Positions 16,983-25,303 are shown, counted from the stretch's first letter. The stretch is DNA of 64,000 nt from Lactiplantibacillus daowaiensis (GCF_005405085.1 NZ_BJDJ01000010.1:1-64000), one strand, 5' to 3'. The notes: generated by a model not told the origin, from the sequence alone. Program-made: numbers and translations.

Positions 16983-17489
16983 TTAAGCCTTTTTAGCTGC
17001 TTTAACGAGTCCATCTAGCCAAGCTTGATGGCCATTAAGCATTGGATTAGGCGTTTGTCCCGCCATATCTGCCGCCGGTTTGCCGAGTTGTGATTCTTGT
17101 GTTAAGACCCGCACCCGGTGACCTGGCAATGCTTCGATCAAGAAAGCATGGTAGACATCTAGCGCGGTTTCAGCATCGCCGTCTTGCCAGCCATGCCAAC
17201 TAATCCGTGCGATTTGATCATCTTGCGGTTCAACTAATTCCATCACTTGGGCATCGATGGGAAAGCCAAACGTATCAAACCGGAACGTTTCACCTTGTTG
17301 TAGTTTTGACGTCCGCGTATCACTCAATTGAATGTTAGCAGCATTATCGTAATACCCTTCCCACTTGCTCGTATCGACTAAGTAAGCCCACACTTGTGAG
17401 ACCGTTAGATCGGTCACAATGACTTCATTTGAGACAAAATTATCCGTTGTTCCTGGTAAATACCGACTTGGCCAATTAATTTGTTGCAT
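16983..17489 (-). CDS. SRPBCC (START-like) domain protein
   Basis: A 168-residue protein with the helix-grip pattern of the SRPBCC/polyketide-cyclase-like superfamily: SNEVIVTDLTVSQVWAYLVDTSKWEGYYDNAANI at the start, followed by beta strands and a C-terminal helix HQAWLDGLVKAAKKA. Such proteins bind hydrophobic ligands; no ligand can be assigned. ATG 17489 is preceded by TAGGAGG. First gene of the operon with merR and the likely regulated target. Confidence 0.8.
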   Translation of the reverse strand: MQQINWPSRYLPGTTDNFVSNEVIVTDLTVSQVWAYLVDTSKWEGYYDNAANIQLSDTRTSKLQQGETFRFDTFGFPIDAQVMELVEPQDDQIARISWHGWQDGDAETALDVYHAFLIEALPGHRVRVLTQESQLGKPAADMAGQTPNPMLNGHQAWLDGLVKAAKKA

Positions 17490-17533
17490 AACTAATTCCT
17501 CCTAGAATGTCAGTTGTTTTATTGATTGTTAAC

Positions 17534-17564
17534 AGCTTACAACCTGGAGTCAGCTCCAGGTCAA
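17534..17564 (-). promoter_or_regulatory. MerR-type promoter with 19-bp spacer
   Basis: On the minus strand -35 TTGACC (17559-17564) and -10 TAAGCT (17534-17539) are separated by exactly 19 bp. The spacer region contains the inverted repeat ACCTGGAG-TCAG-CTCCAGGT (17542-17561). This over-long, dyad-containing spacer is the hallmark of MerR-activated promoters. Confidence 0.8.
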
Positions 17565-17807
17565 GGCGAAAGTTTGCAATTTGTCGAAAAAAACAACGCG
17601 CGATGATGCCAATCACACCATCAAGTTCACCTAGCCTTATTGCGAAAGGATTCTTGGTGGTAATCAGAGTTGTGAAACATCGCATTGACGAGTTAACCGA
17701 CGTCTCGTAAGTCAACGCTAAAATCCATATTGTTTCAATCATAAAGCGTCATATTCAATGACATCATCATTATCTCCTTGGTTGGTTGCTTGCATATATT
17801 GGGTCAC
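17565..17807. other. Gap without a supportable gene
   Basis: On the minus strand a good RBS (AAGGAG) near 17780 precedes three ATG codons, but the frame stops after 11 codons. The longer frames in this stretch are interrupted or have no similarity I recognise. It may be a decayed small gene. Confidence 0.35.
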
Positions 17808-17836
17808 AAAAAAACTAGCCATGACAGCTAGTCTTT
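17808..17836 (-). terminator. Terminator of the toxin-antitoxin operon
   Basis: Stem ACTAGC/GCTAGT (17814-17819 with 17827-17832) followed by a seven-base T tract on the minus strand. Confidence 0.8.
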
Positions 17837-17839
17837 AAT

Positions 17840-18121
17840 TTACAAAATAGCATGTGAGCCAGTATCCAATAGTAGCAACGTCATTTCATTATTACGAGTG
17901 ATTTCATACAGCAATAACCAATCCGCTTCCAAATGAATTTCGTTAATGCCAGCTTTGTTACCCTTTAAAATATGCCATCGATATTGTCTAACTAACGTAT
18001 CATGATCTTCAGTAGCAATGACGCGAATGGCAGCTTCAAGCTTTGATGTATCGTAATGTTTTCTTCGAAGTTGCTTGAGATGACGTTCAAACATTTTAGT
18101 GGTTCTAATATGATTAATCAT
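17840..18121 (-). CDS. YafQ/RelE family mRNA interferase toxin
   Basis: A 93-residue basic protein of the RelE/ParE superfamily, YafQ branch. Typical features: N-terminal helix KMFERHLKQLRRKHYDTSKLEAAI, the strand pair HILKGNKAGINEIHLEADWLLLYEI and the C-terminal TGSHAIL, where the His corresponds to a YafQ active-site residue. It would cleave mRNA on the ribosome unless bound by the antitoxin. It begins four bases after the antitoxin stop with a weak RBS, so translation is probably coupled. Confidence 0.9.
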   Translation of the reverse strand: MINHIRTTKMFERHLKQLRRKHYDTSKLEAAIRVIATEDHDTLVRQYRWHILKGNKAGINEIHLEADWLLLYEITRNNEMTLLLLDTGSHAIL

Positions 18122-18125
18122 ATGT

Positions 18126-18401
18126 CTAATTCTCAGAGTTTCTTAAATGTTGAATAAAGCCGTCTAACGTATAGTCAGTCGTATCACCGTTTTCAACATC
18201 TTTTAGTGCTTGGTCCAAGTTCACCGCCAATGGATCATTAGTTGGTTTGAACGGTAATCCGTTTTCCTTAATCATCTGTGAAATAAACAGGTTAACAGCT
18301 GCAGTGAGATCAATTCCTAACCCTTTGGCGACTTCTTCAGCCTGTTGCTTACGATCAAGATCCATGCGAATCGTCACCCGTGTTTTTTCTGAATTTTCCA
18401 T
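18126..18401 (-). CDS. RelB/DinJ family antitoxin
   Basis: A 91-residue antitoxin. The N-terminal ribbon-helix-helix KTRVTIRMDLDRKQQAEEVAKGLGIDLTAAVNLFISQMI is diagnostic of the RelB/DinJ family, and the C-terminal acidic tail would wrap the toxin. ATG 18401 follows AGGAGG. It precedes the toxin gene, and the large palindrome at 18443-18485 is the presumed autoregulatory operator. Confidence 0.92.
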   Translation of the reverse strand: MENSEKTRVTIRMDLDRKQQAEEVAKGLGIDLTAAVNLFISQMIKENGLPFKPTNDPLAVNLDQALKDVENGDTTDYTLDGFIQHLRNSEN

Positions 18402-18442
18402 AATCACACCTCCTGTGTCCTTTGGTGAAAATTTTATCACCA

Positions 18443-18485
18443 CTAGTCACAAAGCTAAAGCAAAATGCTTTAGTTTTGTGACTAG
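18443..18485. promoter_or_regulatory. Operator palindrome of the DinJ-YafQ operon
   Basis: Two 20-base arms with a single mismatch and a 3-base centre, beginning CTAGTCACAAA and ending TTTGTGACTAG, starting 41 bases upstream of the antitoxin start codon. Ribbon-helix-helix antitoxins bind such dyads. Confidence 0.8.
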
Positions 18486-18604
18486 ATTGGTTTCATGTCT
18501 TTAAACTTGGATAGATATAGATAGCCGCGAGTTTGGTTGTATCCTTGGCTGGCTTATCGCTAACAAATAATTGCCACTTATCCATATAAATGAGAAATTT
18601 AGTC

Positions 18605-18632
18605 AAAAAAATAACGCTGCGATCGCAGCGTT
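18605..18632 (-). terminator. Terminator of the aldo-keto reductase gene
   Basis: Perfect 20-bp palindrome AACGCTGCGATCGCAGCGTT (18613-18632) followed by a T-rich run on the minus strand. Confidence 0.85.
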
Positions 18633-18643
18633 ACCAAAATCAT

Positions 18644-19497
18644 CTATGCCATTGTCGTTGATTTTTCCAGCCAAGCGTTATCTTGTGGATCAGCTGAGCC
18701 ACGTTGGTTCTTATCTAAGCCAGCAATTTTGGCCATATCAGCCGCCGTCAACGCAAAGTCAAAGACATCGATATTTTGTTCGATCCGGTCTTGATGAATC
18801 GACTTTGGAATCACAATTTCACCACGTTGTAAGTGCCAACGCAAGATGACTTGAGCCGTCGATTTGTGGTGGGCTTGCGCGATTTCAGCTAAGACTGGGT
18901 TCGTCAAAACATCACTCTTGCCTTGACCCAGTGGGCCCCAAGCTTCGTGCCGGATATTTAAGTCGTGTAATAAAGCATGCATCGTACCTTGTTGGAAATA
19001 AGGGTGGGTTTCGATTTGGTCAACCACTGGCAAGACTTTGGCACTCGCCAATAATTTTTCCAATTGGGGTTGTTCAAAGTTCGAGACCCCAATGGCCTTA
19101 ATTAACCCATCTTGGTACAAGTCTTCCATGGCACGCCACTGGCACGCCACTTTTCGGTATAGCCTTCACTTGGCCAATGGATCAAATACATATCCAAGTA
19201 ATCCATTTGCAGACGCTTCAAGCTAGCTTCAAAGGCACGCTTCGTGTCATCATACGTCTTAACGTTATCCCATAACTTTGACGTCACAAACAAGTCTTCA
19301 CGCGCCACATCAGCAGCCGCTAAAGCTTGGCCAACCCCATCTTCATTATGGTAGATTTTAGCCGTATCAAAATGCCGGTAGCCAGCTGCTAACGCGTCAT
19401 TGATTGAATTTTTTAAGCTATCATCATCAGCGACTTTGAAGACGCCGAGGCCTAATTGTGGGATCTTAACCCCGTTATTTAAGGTAATTGTTTCCAT
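18644..19497 (-). pseudogene. Aldo-keto reductase broken by an 11-bp tandem duplication
   Basis: Two overlapping frames together encode a complete aldo-keto reductase (NADPH-dependent carbonyl reductase). The first (19497 down to 19102) carries GYRHFDTAKIYHNEDG, the SKLW lysine and LIHWPSEGYTEKWRA. The second (19150 down to 18644) continues with RAMEDLYQDGLIKAIGVSNF, the NADP-binding IPKSIHQDRIEQNIDVFDF and the C-terminus. The break is an exact tandem duplication of TGGCACGCCAC at 19129-19139 and 19140-19150; removing one copy joins the frames as TEKWRAMED. RBS AGAAGG precedes the ATG at 19497. The change looks recent because both halves are otherwise intact. Confidence 0.9.
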
Positions 19498-19581
19498 TTG
19501 GATAACCTTCTTTAATTTAATTTGTTATTACATATTAAAGAATACCCTATTTACCTGAAATCATCAAGTAATCGTTTTCAG

Positions 19582-20577
19582 TTACTCAGCTTGTTCCAAC
19601 TGATCAATGATGGCGCGTACTTCATCAGTGGTTTTAGTCTGCATGAGATCATTGCGAATCTCAGCCGCATGTCGCATACCGCGCACATAGATTTTAAAGA
19701 ACCGTTGTAATGGTGCAAAGTGGCCTTGGATTCCCATCGCAACGAATTGATCGTATAGGTCAAGTTGGTAACGCAAGAGTTCTAATAACTCGTGTGACGA
19801 ATGGGGTTTTGCATCCGCTTCAAAGGCATACGGATTAGTAAAAATCCCACGGCCAATCATAATGCCGTCGACGCCCGGATGGTCATTAGCGAGCTTAATT
19901 CCAGCTTGATGATCCGCAATATCACCATTAATTTGTAATAACGTATCTGGCGCTAGCGTATCACGCATTTGCACCAAGTTATCAATCAATTCATAATGGG
20001 CGGGCACTTTACTCATCTCGGCGCGCGTCCGCACATGGACGGTTAAGACCGGTACTTGTTGCTTTAGTAAAAACGGAATCCAAGTTTCGTATTCATTGAG
20101 GTCATTAAACCCTAACCGGGTCTTCACGGTTACCGGCAAGTCTGATTGACGAGCACCTTCGATAACTGCTTTAGCCGTATCGAAATGCCGAATCAAATCA
20201 CTACCACTATGATTTTTGATAACGGCCATATCGGGACATCCCATATTCAAATCAATTGCTTGATAACCTTGCTGTTGGACTTCTTTAGCGGCCTTAGTGA
20301 AATCGGCACCGCTATTGCCCCAAAGTTGTACGATTGGCTTAGGTTGCTCACTTGGATCAATATAAAGTCGCCCACGCGTCGTAAACTTGGCTTTAGGATG
20401 CGTGATACTTAACGCATTAGTAAATTCCGTATAAAACACATCGGGAGCGGCCGCTCGCATCACGACACGCCGAAAGACCGAACCGGTCACGGCCTCCATT
20501 GGTGCTAAACTAAAAAATGGCCGCTGTTCCTGTTGGGCTTTAGTGGCAATGCGCTGCCAGTATGCTGATTGGGTCAC
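19582..20577 (-). CDS. dus: tRNA-dihydrouridine synthase
   Basis: FMN-dependent enzyme reducing uridine to dihydrouridine in tRNA. Motifs: SLAPMEAVTGSVFR near the N-terminus, the catalytic Cys in LNMGCP, KTRLG, HVRTRAEM, INGDI and the flavin-phosphate site GIMIGRGIFTNP. About 331 residues, within Dus family range. GAGGAG lies immediately before an ATG at 20586, too close to use it; the GTG three codons on (20577) has nine-base spacing and is preferred. Monocistronic on the minus strand. Confidence 0.92.
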   Translation of the reverse strand: MTQSAYWQRIATKAQQEQRPFFSLAPMEAVTGSVFRRVVMRAAAPDVFYTEFTNALSITHPKAKFTTRGRLYIDPSEQPKPIVQLWGNSGADFTKAAKEVQQQGYQAIDLNMGCPDMAVIKNHSGSDLIRHFDTAKAVIEGARQSDLPVTVKTRLGFNDLNEYETWIPFLLKQQVPVLTVHVRTRAEMSKVPAHYELIDNLVQMRDTLAPDTLLQINGDIADHQAGIKLANDHPGVDGIMIGRGIFTNPYAFEADAKPHSSHELLELLRYQLDLYDQFVAMGIQGHFAPLQRFFKIYVRGMRHAAEIRNDLMQTKTTDEVRAIIDQLEQAE

Positions 20578-20662
20578 TTCGTTCATCTCCTCTAAAAAAA
20601 TATCATCCCTTAACTATAGCGAGTTTTTACCGTGAAACGCAAGCATTAAGCCGCTAGCTAAC

Positions 20663-20690
20663 AAAAAAGCGTGACCACTTTGGGCCACGC
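20663..20690 (-). terminator. Terminator of the small membrane protein gene
   Basis: GCGTGGCC/GGTCACGC stem with one mismatch and a six-base T tract on the minus strand. Confidence 0.8.
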
Positions 20691-20710
20691 TCATCACAAT
20701 AATAGCTGTT

Positions 20711-20905
20711 CTAATGAATCCACATTAAGGCCCAGACAAGTAGTCCGATCATCAATGCGATGTTTAAAAATTCAGTCCGTAGACCCGTGAGTTTAATCGA
20801 GCCGAACGAAACACCAGCTGTGGCATCCATGTATCGGAAGAAAATCCCACTTAATAAAATACCAATTACCAAGATAACTAAAAATGCTAAACCAGTCGTC
20901 ATCAT
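20711..20905 (-). CDS. Small two-helix membrane protein, unknown function
   Basis: A 64-residue protein starting MMTTGLAFLVILVIGILLSGIFF, with a second hydrophobic helix (FLNIALMIGLLVWALMWI) at the C-terminus and a short polar loop between. AAGGAG nine bases before the ATG at 20905 supports this start; the frame continues upstream to 21103 but without a signal and into the LysR promoter. Divergent from the LysR gene. No family recognised. Confidence 0.65.
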   Translation of the reverse strand: MMTTGLAFLVILVIGILLSGIFFRYMDATAGVSFGSIKLTGLRTEFLNIALMIGLLVWALMWIH

Positions 20906-21120
20906 CAAACTCAACTCCTTAAAAATATCTATTTTGAAGCGGTTTCTTAAGCCACGTTTATTGTGGACCAGCGACCGATTGCAAGCAAGTTTTTTCGGCC
21001 AAAAAAGCCCGGTTCTTAGCGATTTTTTATTAACCAAACTGACTCCAACAGGACGGATTTTAAATCCAGTGTTAGAATAGAAAATAAGCTTAATTGTGAA
21101 CAATGAAAGTGGTGAGTCCT

Positions 21121-22029
21121 TTGACGATCAACGATATTCAAGCCTTCATCATGGTCTACGAACTGCGACATATTTCTAATGCTGCCGTCGAACTCCATAT
21201 GTCGCAATCAGAACTTTCCAAGCGAATGCGGGCCGTCGAAACGGAATTAAATATTAAGTTACTCGACACGTACAACAAGCGACGCTTACAAATCACTCCT
21301 GCTGGGGAAACCTTTTACCATCATGCGCAAACCATGATTGCCGACTATGAAGCGATGATGCATGACTTGGCACCGAATCGACCGACTAAAACGAGCAAGT
21401 TAAATATCGGGTCGATTCCCGTTTCCGGTCAGTATAATATCGCGCAAAAGATTGCCAGCTTTAATAGCGAGCATCCCGAAGTCGAACTCAAAATTATCGA
21501 AGACGAAGGCAACCACGTGCGCCAACGGTTATTAGATGGTGAGTTTCAAGCGGCTATTATTCGCGATACGCAGACCAGTGGCCTGCAGCCAACTGAGTAT
21601 CAAAAGCAACCGTTATTAGCCGATGAACTAAAAATTATCTTGCCAGTTGGTCATCACCTCGCCCATCAAAAAACGATTCGCCTACGCGACTTAGCTAATG
21701 AACAATTGGTTAGCCTGCCAGCTGGTTCCGGTGTCTATGAACTGATCATGTCACTCTTTGCGCGTCAAAGTTTAGAACCGCATATCTTCTTTGAAAGTAC
21801 CCATATCGAAACTTTGTTAGGCATGTTACCGAACAGTCATAACGTCACCTTGTTGTTCAAACAATCGGTGACGCCGTTTATGACCAGTAACGTCGTCATG
21901 CGTTCCTTGGCAATTCCAGTCTTGAGCCAATTACAATTTGTTTATCCGCAGCGAGACGGTAGTCAGTTAATGACCGATTTAATTGATTTTTTAACGACTA
22001 ATGCAACCACAAAGACCAATGCCAATTAG
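21121..22029 (+). CDS. LysR family transcriptional regulator
   Basis: LysR-type regulator of about 303 residues. Winged helix TINDIQAFIMVYELRHISNAAVELHMSQSELSKRMRAVETELNIKLLD at the N-terminus, linker helix, then a two-lobe co-inducer domain from about residue 90 (KLNIGSIPVSGQYNIAQKIASFNSEHPEV). The start is ambiguous: TTG 21121 has GGTGAG close upstream and gives the usual LysR N-terminus, while ATG 21103 adds six residues without an RBS. In L. plantarum a LysR regulator (TanR) is reported next to the gallate genes. This gene is about 1.7 kb from the gallate carrier and is a candidate, but not proven. Confidence 0.9.
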   Translation: MTINDIQAFIMVYELRHISNAAVELHMSQSELSKRMRAVETELNIKLLDTYNKRRLQITPAGETFYHHAQTMIADYEAMMHDLAPNRPTKTSKLNIGSIPVSGQYNIAQKIASFNSEHPEVELKIIEDEGNHVRQRLLDGEFQAAIIRDTQTSGLQPTEYQKQPLLADELKIILPVGHHLAHQKTIRLRDLANEQLVSLPAGSGVYELIMSLFARQSLEPHIFFESTHIETLLGMLPNSHNVTLLFKQSVTPFMTSNVVMRSLAIPVLSQLQFVYPQRDGSQLMTDLIDFLTTNATTKTNAN

Positions 22030-22033
22030 ACAC

Positions 22034-22060
22034 AAAAGCCACCGTTATCGGTGGCTTTTT
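22034..22060 (+). terminator. Terminator of the LysR gene
   Basis: Stem AAAAGCCACC/GGTGGCTTTTT with a short loop, T tract on the plus strand. Confidence 0.85.
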
Positions 22061-22127
22061 GACTTACTTTAGTGGTGTTAAATACGTTTTAAAAACTTCA
22101 GCCATTAGTGCCGGACTGTCTTCAATA

Positions 22128-22661
22128 CTAGGCGTCATAGGCGGGTTGATCCGGTGTAATTTCAAACCAGAATCCTTTGTAAAAGGCCAATCCTTGGGCC
22201 CAGGTACGCTGTGTGCGACCGTTGCCTTCGCGAAATGGATGCATGAAATTAAAATCTGAGATTAGCTTTCCTAACACTTCAGCAGTAGTGACTAAGTCAC
22301 CAGCCGCCACGATTTGATAACGTTCAAGATCACGATTGATTTCACCTAAGGCAGTCGGCAAAAATTGGGCTTCCAAAAATGACGACCCACCTTTCATCAT
22401 GTCAACCGTTCGAAACTGCCCCGCCCACTCATAAATGCCATCAAATAAGTACGCATGCAATTGCAAGACTTCTTCAAAGTCATGACCCGTTATCGTTAAG
22501 CCATTTTCCAATTGAAAGTCTCGCTCGGCTAAATAAGTCTGACGCGCCATGGTCGTTCGATATTCGACTTGTGCCAATAGCTCTGCGTCAGTAATTGATA
22601 ATAAATTTTTTAACGTCCCATTGGGTTGTAAGTAGTCCTGCCAGGCAGTCGTTTTATCCAT
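22128..22661 (-). CDS. Fic domain protein, C-terminus apparently truncated by frameshift
   Basis: A 177-residue Fic protein. The active-site motif HPFREGNGRTQR (residues 141-152) fits HxFx(D/E)GNGRxxR, so AMP or nucleotide transfer to a target protein is plausible. No clear inhibitory (S/T)xxxE(G/N) motif is visible in it. The frame ends at DQPAYDA, but a one-base shift opens SIEDSPALMAEVFKTYLTPLK ending at 22064, which looks like the missing C-terminus. Its ATG overlaps the last eight bases of the upstream XRE gene, so the two are translationally coupled like a toxin-antitoxin pair. Confidence 0.85.
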   Translation of the reverse strand: MDKTTAWQDYLQPNGTLKNLLSITDAELLAQVEYRTTMARQTYLAERDFQLENGLTITGHDFEEVLQLHAYLFDGIYEWAGQFRTVDMMKGGSSFLEAQFLPTALGEINRDLERYQIVAAGDLVTTAEVLGKLISDFNFMHPFREGNGRTQRTWAQGLAFYKGFWFEITPDQPAYDA

Positions 22662-23088
22662 GTAAACTTACATTTTGTTCAGCTTCAACTTGCTTTAAAA
22701 TCGCTTGGGGATCAATCTGTGACAAATCATCGTTAGCTAAATGACGGACTGCTACAACCGTCGGCTCATAGCCTTCATACATATTATTTGCCAGCGCACT
22801 GACAGCGCTCTGATAGGCCTTGGCCGAACTAAACGGCACGCCCATAATTGTTAACTTTTCTGGATCTCGTTCTAAATTAATCATCAACTGGTCTCCTTTA
22901 AATGCCTTGAGTAACTGAAACGACTGTGGACTAGCACCAAGTAGCTGGATTAATTTGGCGGCGGAACCACTCGGCTGAAACCGCCCACTCTCCCAACCTT
23001 CTAAGGTCCGCACAGAAACAGCTAATAAGTTAGCCAACTCAGCACGACTCAATTGATACTGGTCACGAATTTTGGTGATTTGATTCAT
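22654..23088 (-). CDS. XRE-type helix-turn-helix protein, putative partner of Fic
   Basis: A 144-residue protein whose N-terminus (KIRDQYQLSRAELANLLAVSVRTLEGWESGRFQPSGSAAKLIQLL) is a Cro/CI-like helix-turn-helix of the type found in HigA and NadS-like antitoxins. The C-terminal half (about residues 70-144) is unrecognised. It is the first gene of the two-gene operon, with a perfect palindrome in its promoter region, and probably represses that promoter. Whether it neutralises the Fic protein is inference. Confidence 0.85.
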   Translation of the reverse strand: MNQITKIRDQYQLSRAELANLLAVSVRTLEGWESGRFQPSGSAAKLIQLLGASPQSFQLLKAFKGDQLMINLERDPEKLTIMGVPFSSAKAYQSAVSALANNMYEGYEPTVVAVRHLANDDLSQIDPQAILKQVEAEQNVSLHG

Positions 23089-23129
23089 GTGGCACCCCCT
23101 TCGATCCTTGTTGATAGTATATCACGTTA

Positions 23130-23146
23130 ATACGTAAATTACGTAT
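23130..23146. promoter_or_regulatory. Operator palindrome of the XRE-Fic operon
   Basis: Perfect inverted repeat ATACGTAA-A-TTACGTAT, 42 bases upstream of the XRE start codon. Confidence 0.7.
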
Positions 23147-23332
23147 CTGCTGTTTTCTATTAATACTATTTGCATTATATCAGCATTTGACAAACGTATG
23201 TTCTTATTTACAAAAACAATATTATCTTTACACTATCCTTACAGTGCAACCGTTAACGCAACAAATGCTTACAACTCACAGCATCCGTTATGCGAATAAC
23301 TGGCTGATCACTATGCTTAATAGTTTAGCTAA

Positions 23333-23518
23333 CTAGGCCTGCCGCTTGAAAAAGAGGGCTTGGATCATAATAATAATGCTTACAATCACAAAGGCCGTCT
23401 GCACATACCAATTCAAACTACTAAAGCTAGGCTGTAACGTATCTTTAATACTGATGGCAAAAATAAATAACGCTAGCCAAAAATCTATACTGCGATAAAA
23501 CTGCTTGTTGAACTTCAT
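23333..23518 (-). CDS. Small membrane protein, unknown function
   Basis: 61 residues with two hydrophobic helices (FWLALFIFAISI and TAFVIVSIIIMIQALFF). A GGGGGG run nine bases upstream of the ATG is a usable RBS. No family recognised. It stands alone between the XRE-Fic operon and the gallate carrier and has a good catabolite-response-like element just upstream. Confidence 0.55.
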   Translation of the reverse strand: MKFNKQFYRSIDFWLALFIFAISIKDTLQPSFSSLNWYVQTAFVIVSIIIMIQALFFKRQA

Positions 23519-23547
23519 CCGATATCCCCCCGCTTGAACAGCATTTA

Positions 23548-23561
23548 TTAAAACGCTTTCA
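23548..23561. promoter_or_regulatory. Candidate cre (CcpA) site
   Basis: TTAAAACGCTTTCA matches the cre consensus TGNAANCGNTNNCA at all positions except one, about 30 bases upstream of the small membrane protein gene. CcpA binding is inference. Confidence 0.5.
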
Positions 23562-23662
23562 ACACATTCAGTTCCATTCTAACGCTTGGCGTTTAACCAG
23601 TAAGCCAATTGACAGAAACAACCATTTTTCAAGTTTAAACGTCATTTAAAATCACGCAAAAC

Positions 23663-23710
23663 AAAAAGCCCGCCAACTAACAGTTCACACCTGTCAGTCA
23701 ACGGACTTCT
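23663..23710 (-). terminator. Terminator of the gallate carrier gene
   Basis: Long imperfect inverted repeat with AGCCCG and CGGACT arms, followed by a T tract on the minus strand. Confidence 0.75.
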
Positions 23711-23758
23711 CCAATCTAGTTGCAGCAAATTCAAACCAACTAGATCACGATTCAATTT

Positions 23759-25138
23759 TTAAGCTAAGCCCACTAAATGGAACCAGAACATTTCAATCAA
23801 GGCAATGATGAAGATAACCCCAGTCATTGGAATTCCTAATCGCATGACATCACCTTGCGTATAGCCGCCACCAGTATCAGGATCACTCCCAACCAAGACC
23901 GCTAAGTTATGGAATGGCAAAATGTAATGCAAGTTAGTGACCGTGAAAACTAATAATGAAACGGCTAATGGACTAATACCCATATGCGCTGTGGCCGTGA
24001 CGAACGCTGGGATCGTAATCCCCATCACGGCAATCACGGACCCCATAAACATGTGGATAATCATGGCAAAGACGGTAATGAAGATAGCCAACAAGTAAAT
24101 GTTTGTTGGCAAGTTAGTTGGGATCACCGTTTTGGCAATCCACTTGTTCATCCCAGTTACGGTCCCAACATCTCCAATCGCAATTGCAGATGTTAAGAAG
24201 ACGAGCACGTTAACGGGCACCCCTTCCCATGACTTGGCAGTTAAAATACCACCAACAACTGGTAAACTCATCATCAATGCGACGATCAAGGTCAACCAAC
24301 CAACATCTAACCCAGTAATCCCGCTCGTTAACCATAAGGCGATCGCAATGACCAACCAAATAATGGTCCGAACTTCTTTACCAGTCATACCACCCATTTC
24401 GGCTTGTTTAACCTTTAAGGCGTCAACATCGATATGGACTTCTTGGCTTGGTTTGAACATGAACATGAAGACAAACATCGTTAAGATGGCCGCAATAATC
24501 ATCGGCACACCCATATATACAAAGTAAGAAACGAAGTTAACATTCACACCAGAATCCGCAACGGCTAAAGGGTTCAAAGACGTATCCCCGGTATAAAAGA
24601 CCCCGGATAATGGACACGATGCCGCAAAGACGGCCAACCCTAATTTAGCTAAATCGCGTTTCGGCATATGGGCGGTTTCTGCGACCACCGAAATAACCGA
24701 CATAATCATAAAGGCCCGTGGCCATGGATGCGGAATCAATAACGCTAAGATAAAGGTCAACGCGAAGATTGAAACGACGATCCCTTTCCAACTCCGCACA
24801 AACTTAATAATAAACGCATACGCGATCCGTTGACCTAAACCAGATTCGTTAACGGCACCGGCAATCAAGTAAGCCCCGATAACCAACCACATAATCGACC
24901 CAGTCCACGCCGACGAGAATACCTGACTAGGTGTGGCGACGTTGCAAATGATCAATAACATTAAATAAATCCCACCGACGAAGGCTGGTTGGGCAATTTG
25001 CATGGCCCACCAGACGACCGTCATCAGACTTAACGCCAGGTCCATTTGACCTTTAGCGGAAAGCCCTTGGATTGGCAGTAGGTAGATAATCGCAAAGACC
25101 GCGATCCCACTAAAAAAACCAATCGACTTTTTATTCAT
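23759..25138 (-). CDS. gacP: DASS family anion transporter, probable gallate/protocatechuate carrier
   Basis: A 459-residue integral membrane protein with about 12 hydrophobic helices, of the divalent anion:sodium symporter / citrate carrier type. Recognisable are the SGVFYTGDTSLNPLAVA and HNLAVLVGSDPDTGGGYTQGD re-entrant segments. Immediately downstream of the gallate decarboxylase gene on the same strand, which is where L. plantarum has its gallate permease GacP. Gallate in and pyrogallol out is the likely role; substrate is inferred from context. ATG 25138 is preceded by AAAGGGG ten bases upstream; the longer frame to 25252 has no RBS. Confidence 0.8.
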   Translation of the reverse strand: MNKKSIGFFSGIAVFAIIYLLPIQGLSAKGQMDLALSLMTVVWWAMQIAQPAFVGGIYLMLLIICNVATPSQVFSSAWTGSIMWLVIGAYLIAGAVNESGLGQRIAYAFIIKFVRSWKGIVVSIFALTFILALLIPHPWPRAFMIMSVISVVAETAHMPKRDLAKLGLAVFAASCPLSGVFYTGDTSLNPLAVADSGVNVNFVSYFVYMGVPMIIAAILTMFVFMFMFKPSQEVHIDVDALKVKQAEMGGMTGKEVRTIIWLVIAIALWLTSGITGLDVGWLTLIVALMMSLPVVGGILTAKSWEGVPVNVLVFLTSAIAIGDVGTVTGMNKWIAKTVIPTNLPTNIYLLAIFITVFAMIIHMFMGSVIAVMGITIPAFVTATAHMGISPLAVSLLVFTVTNLHYILPFHNLAVLVGSDPDTGGGYTQGDVMRLGIPMTGVIFIIALIEMFWFHLVGLA

Positions 25139-25169
25139 GAGGAGAATACCCCTTTCATTAGTCACAGTA

Positions 25170-25215
25170 AATCCGCCATTCCAGCAATGGTTAAGGCCAG
25201 TTGGGATGGCGGATT
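25170..25215 (-). promoter_or_regulatory. Hairpin between lpdC and gacP
   Basis: Arms AATCCGCCAT (25170-25179) and ATGGCGGATT (25206-25215) pair perfectly with further inner pairs. No T tract follows, so it may be an mRNA-processing or partial-termination hairpin that sets decarboxylase and carrier levels apart. Confidence 0.5.
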
Positions 25216-25303
25216 CAAAGGTTAATAGCTTAATTTTTAATTGTTCGTTCACTGAAGTAACTTTAGTAACTGGCGGTATTAGACCAAAGCCTTCAATAAG
25301 TGA

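Noticed and set aside
17476..17742. 88-codon minus-strand frame
   Set aside because: It runs across the MerR-type promoter and the SRPBCC start, has no RBS and no recognisable similarity.
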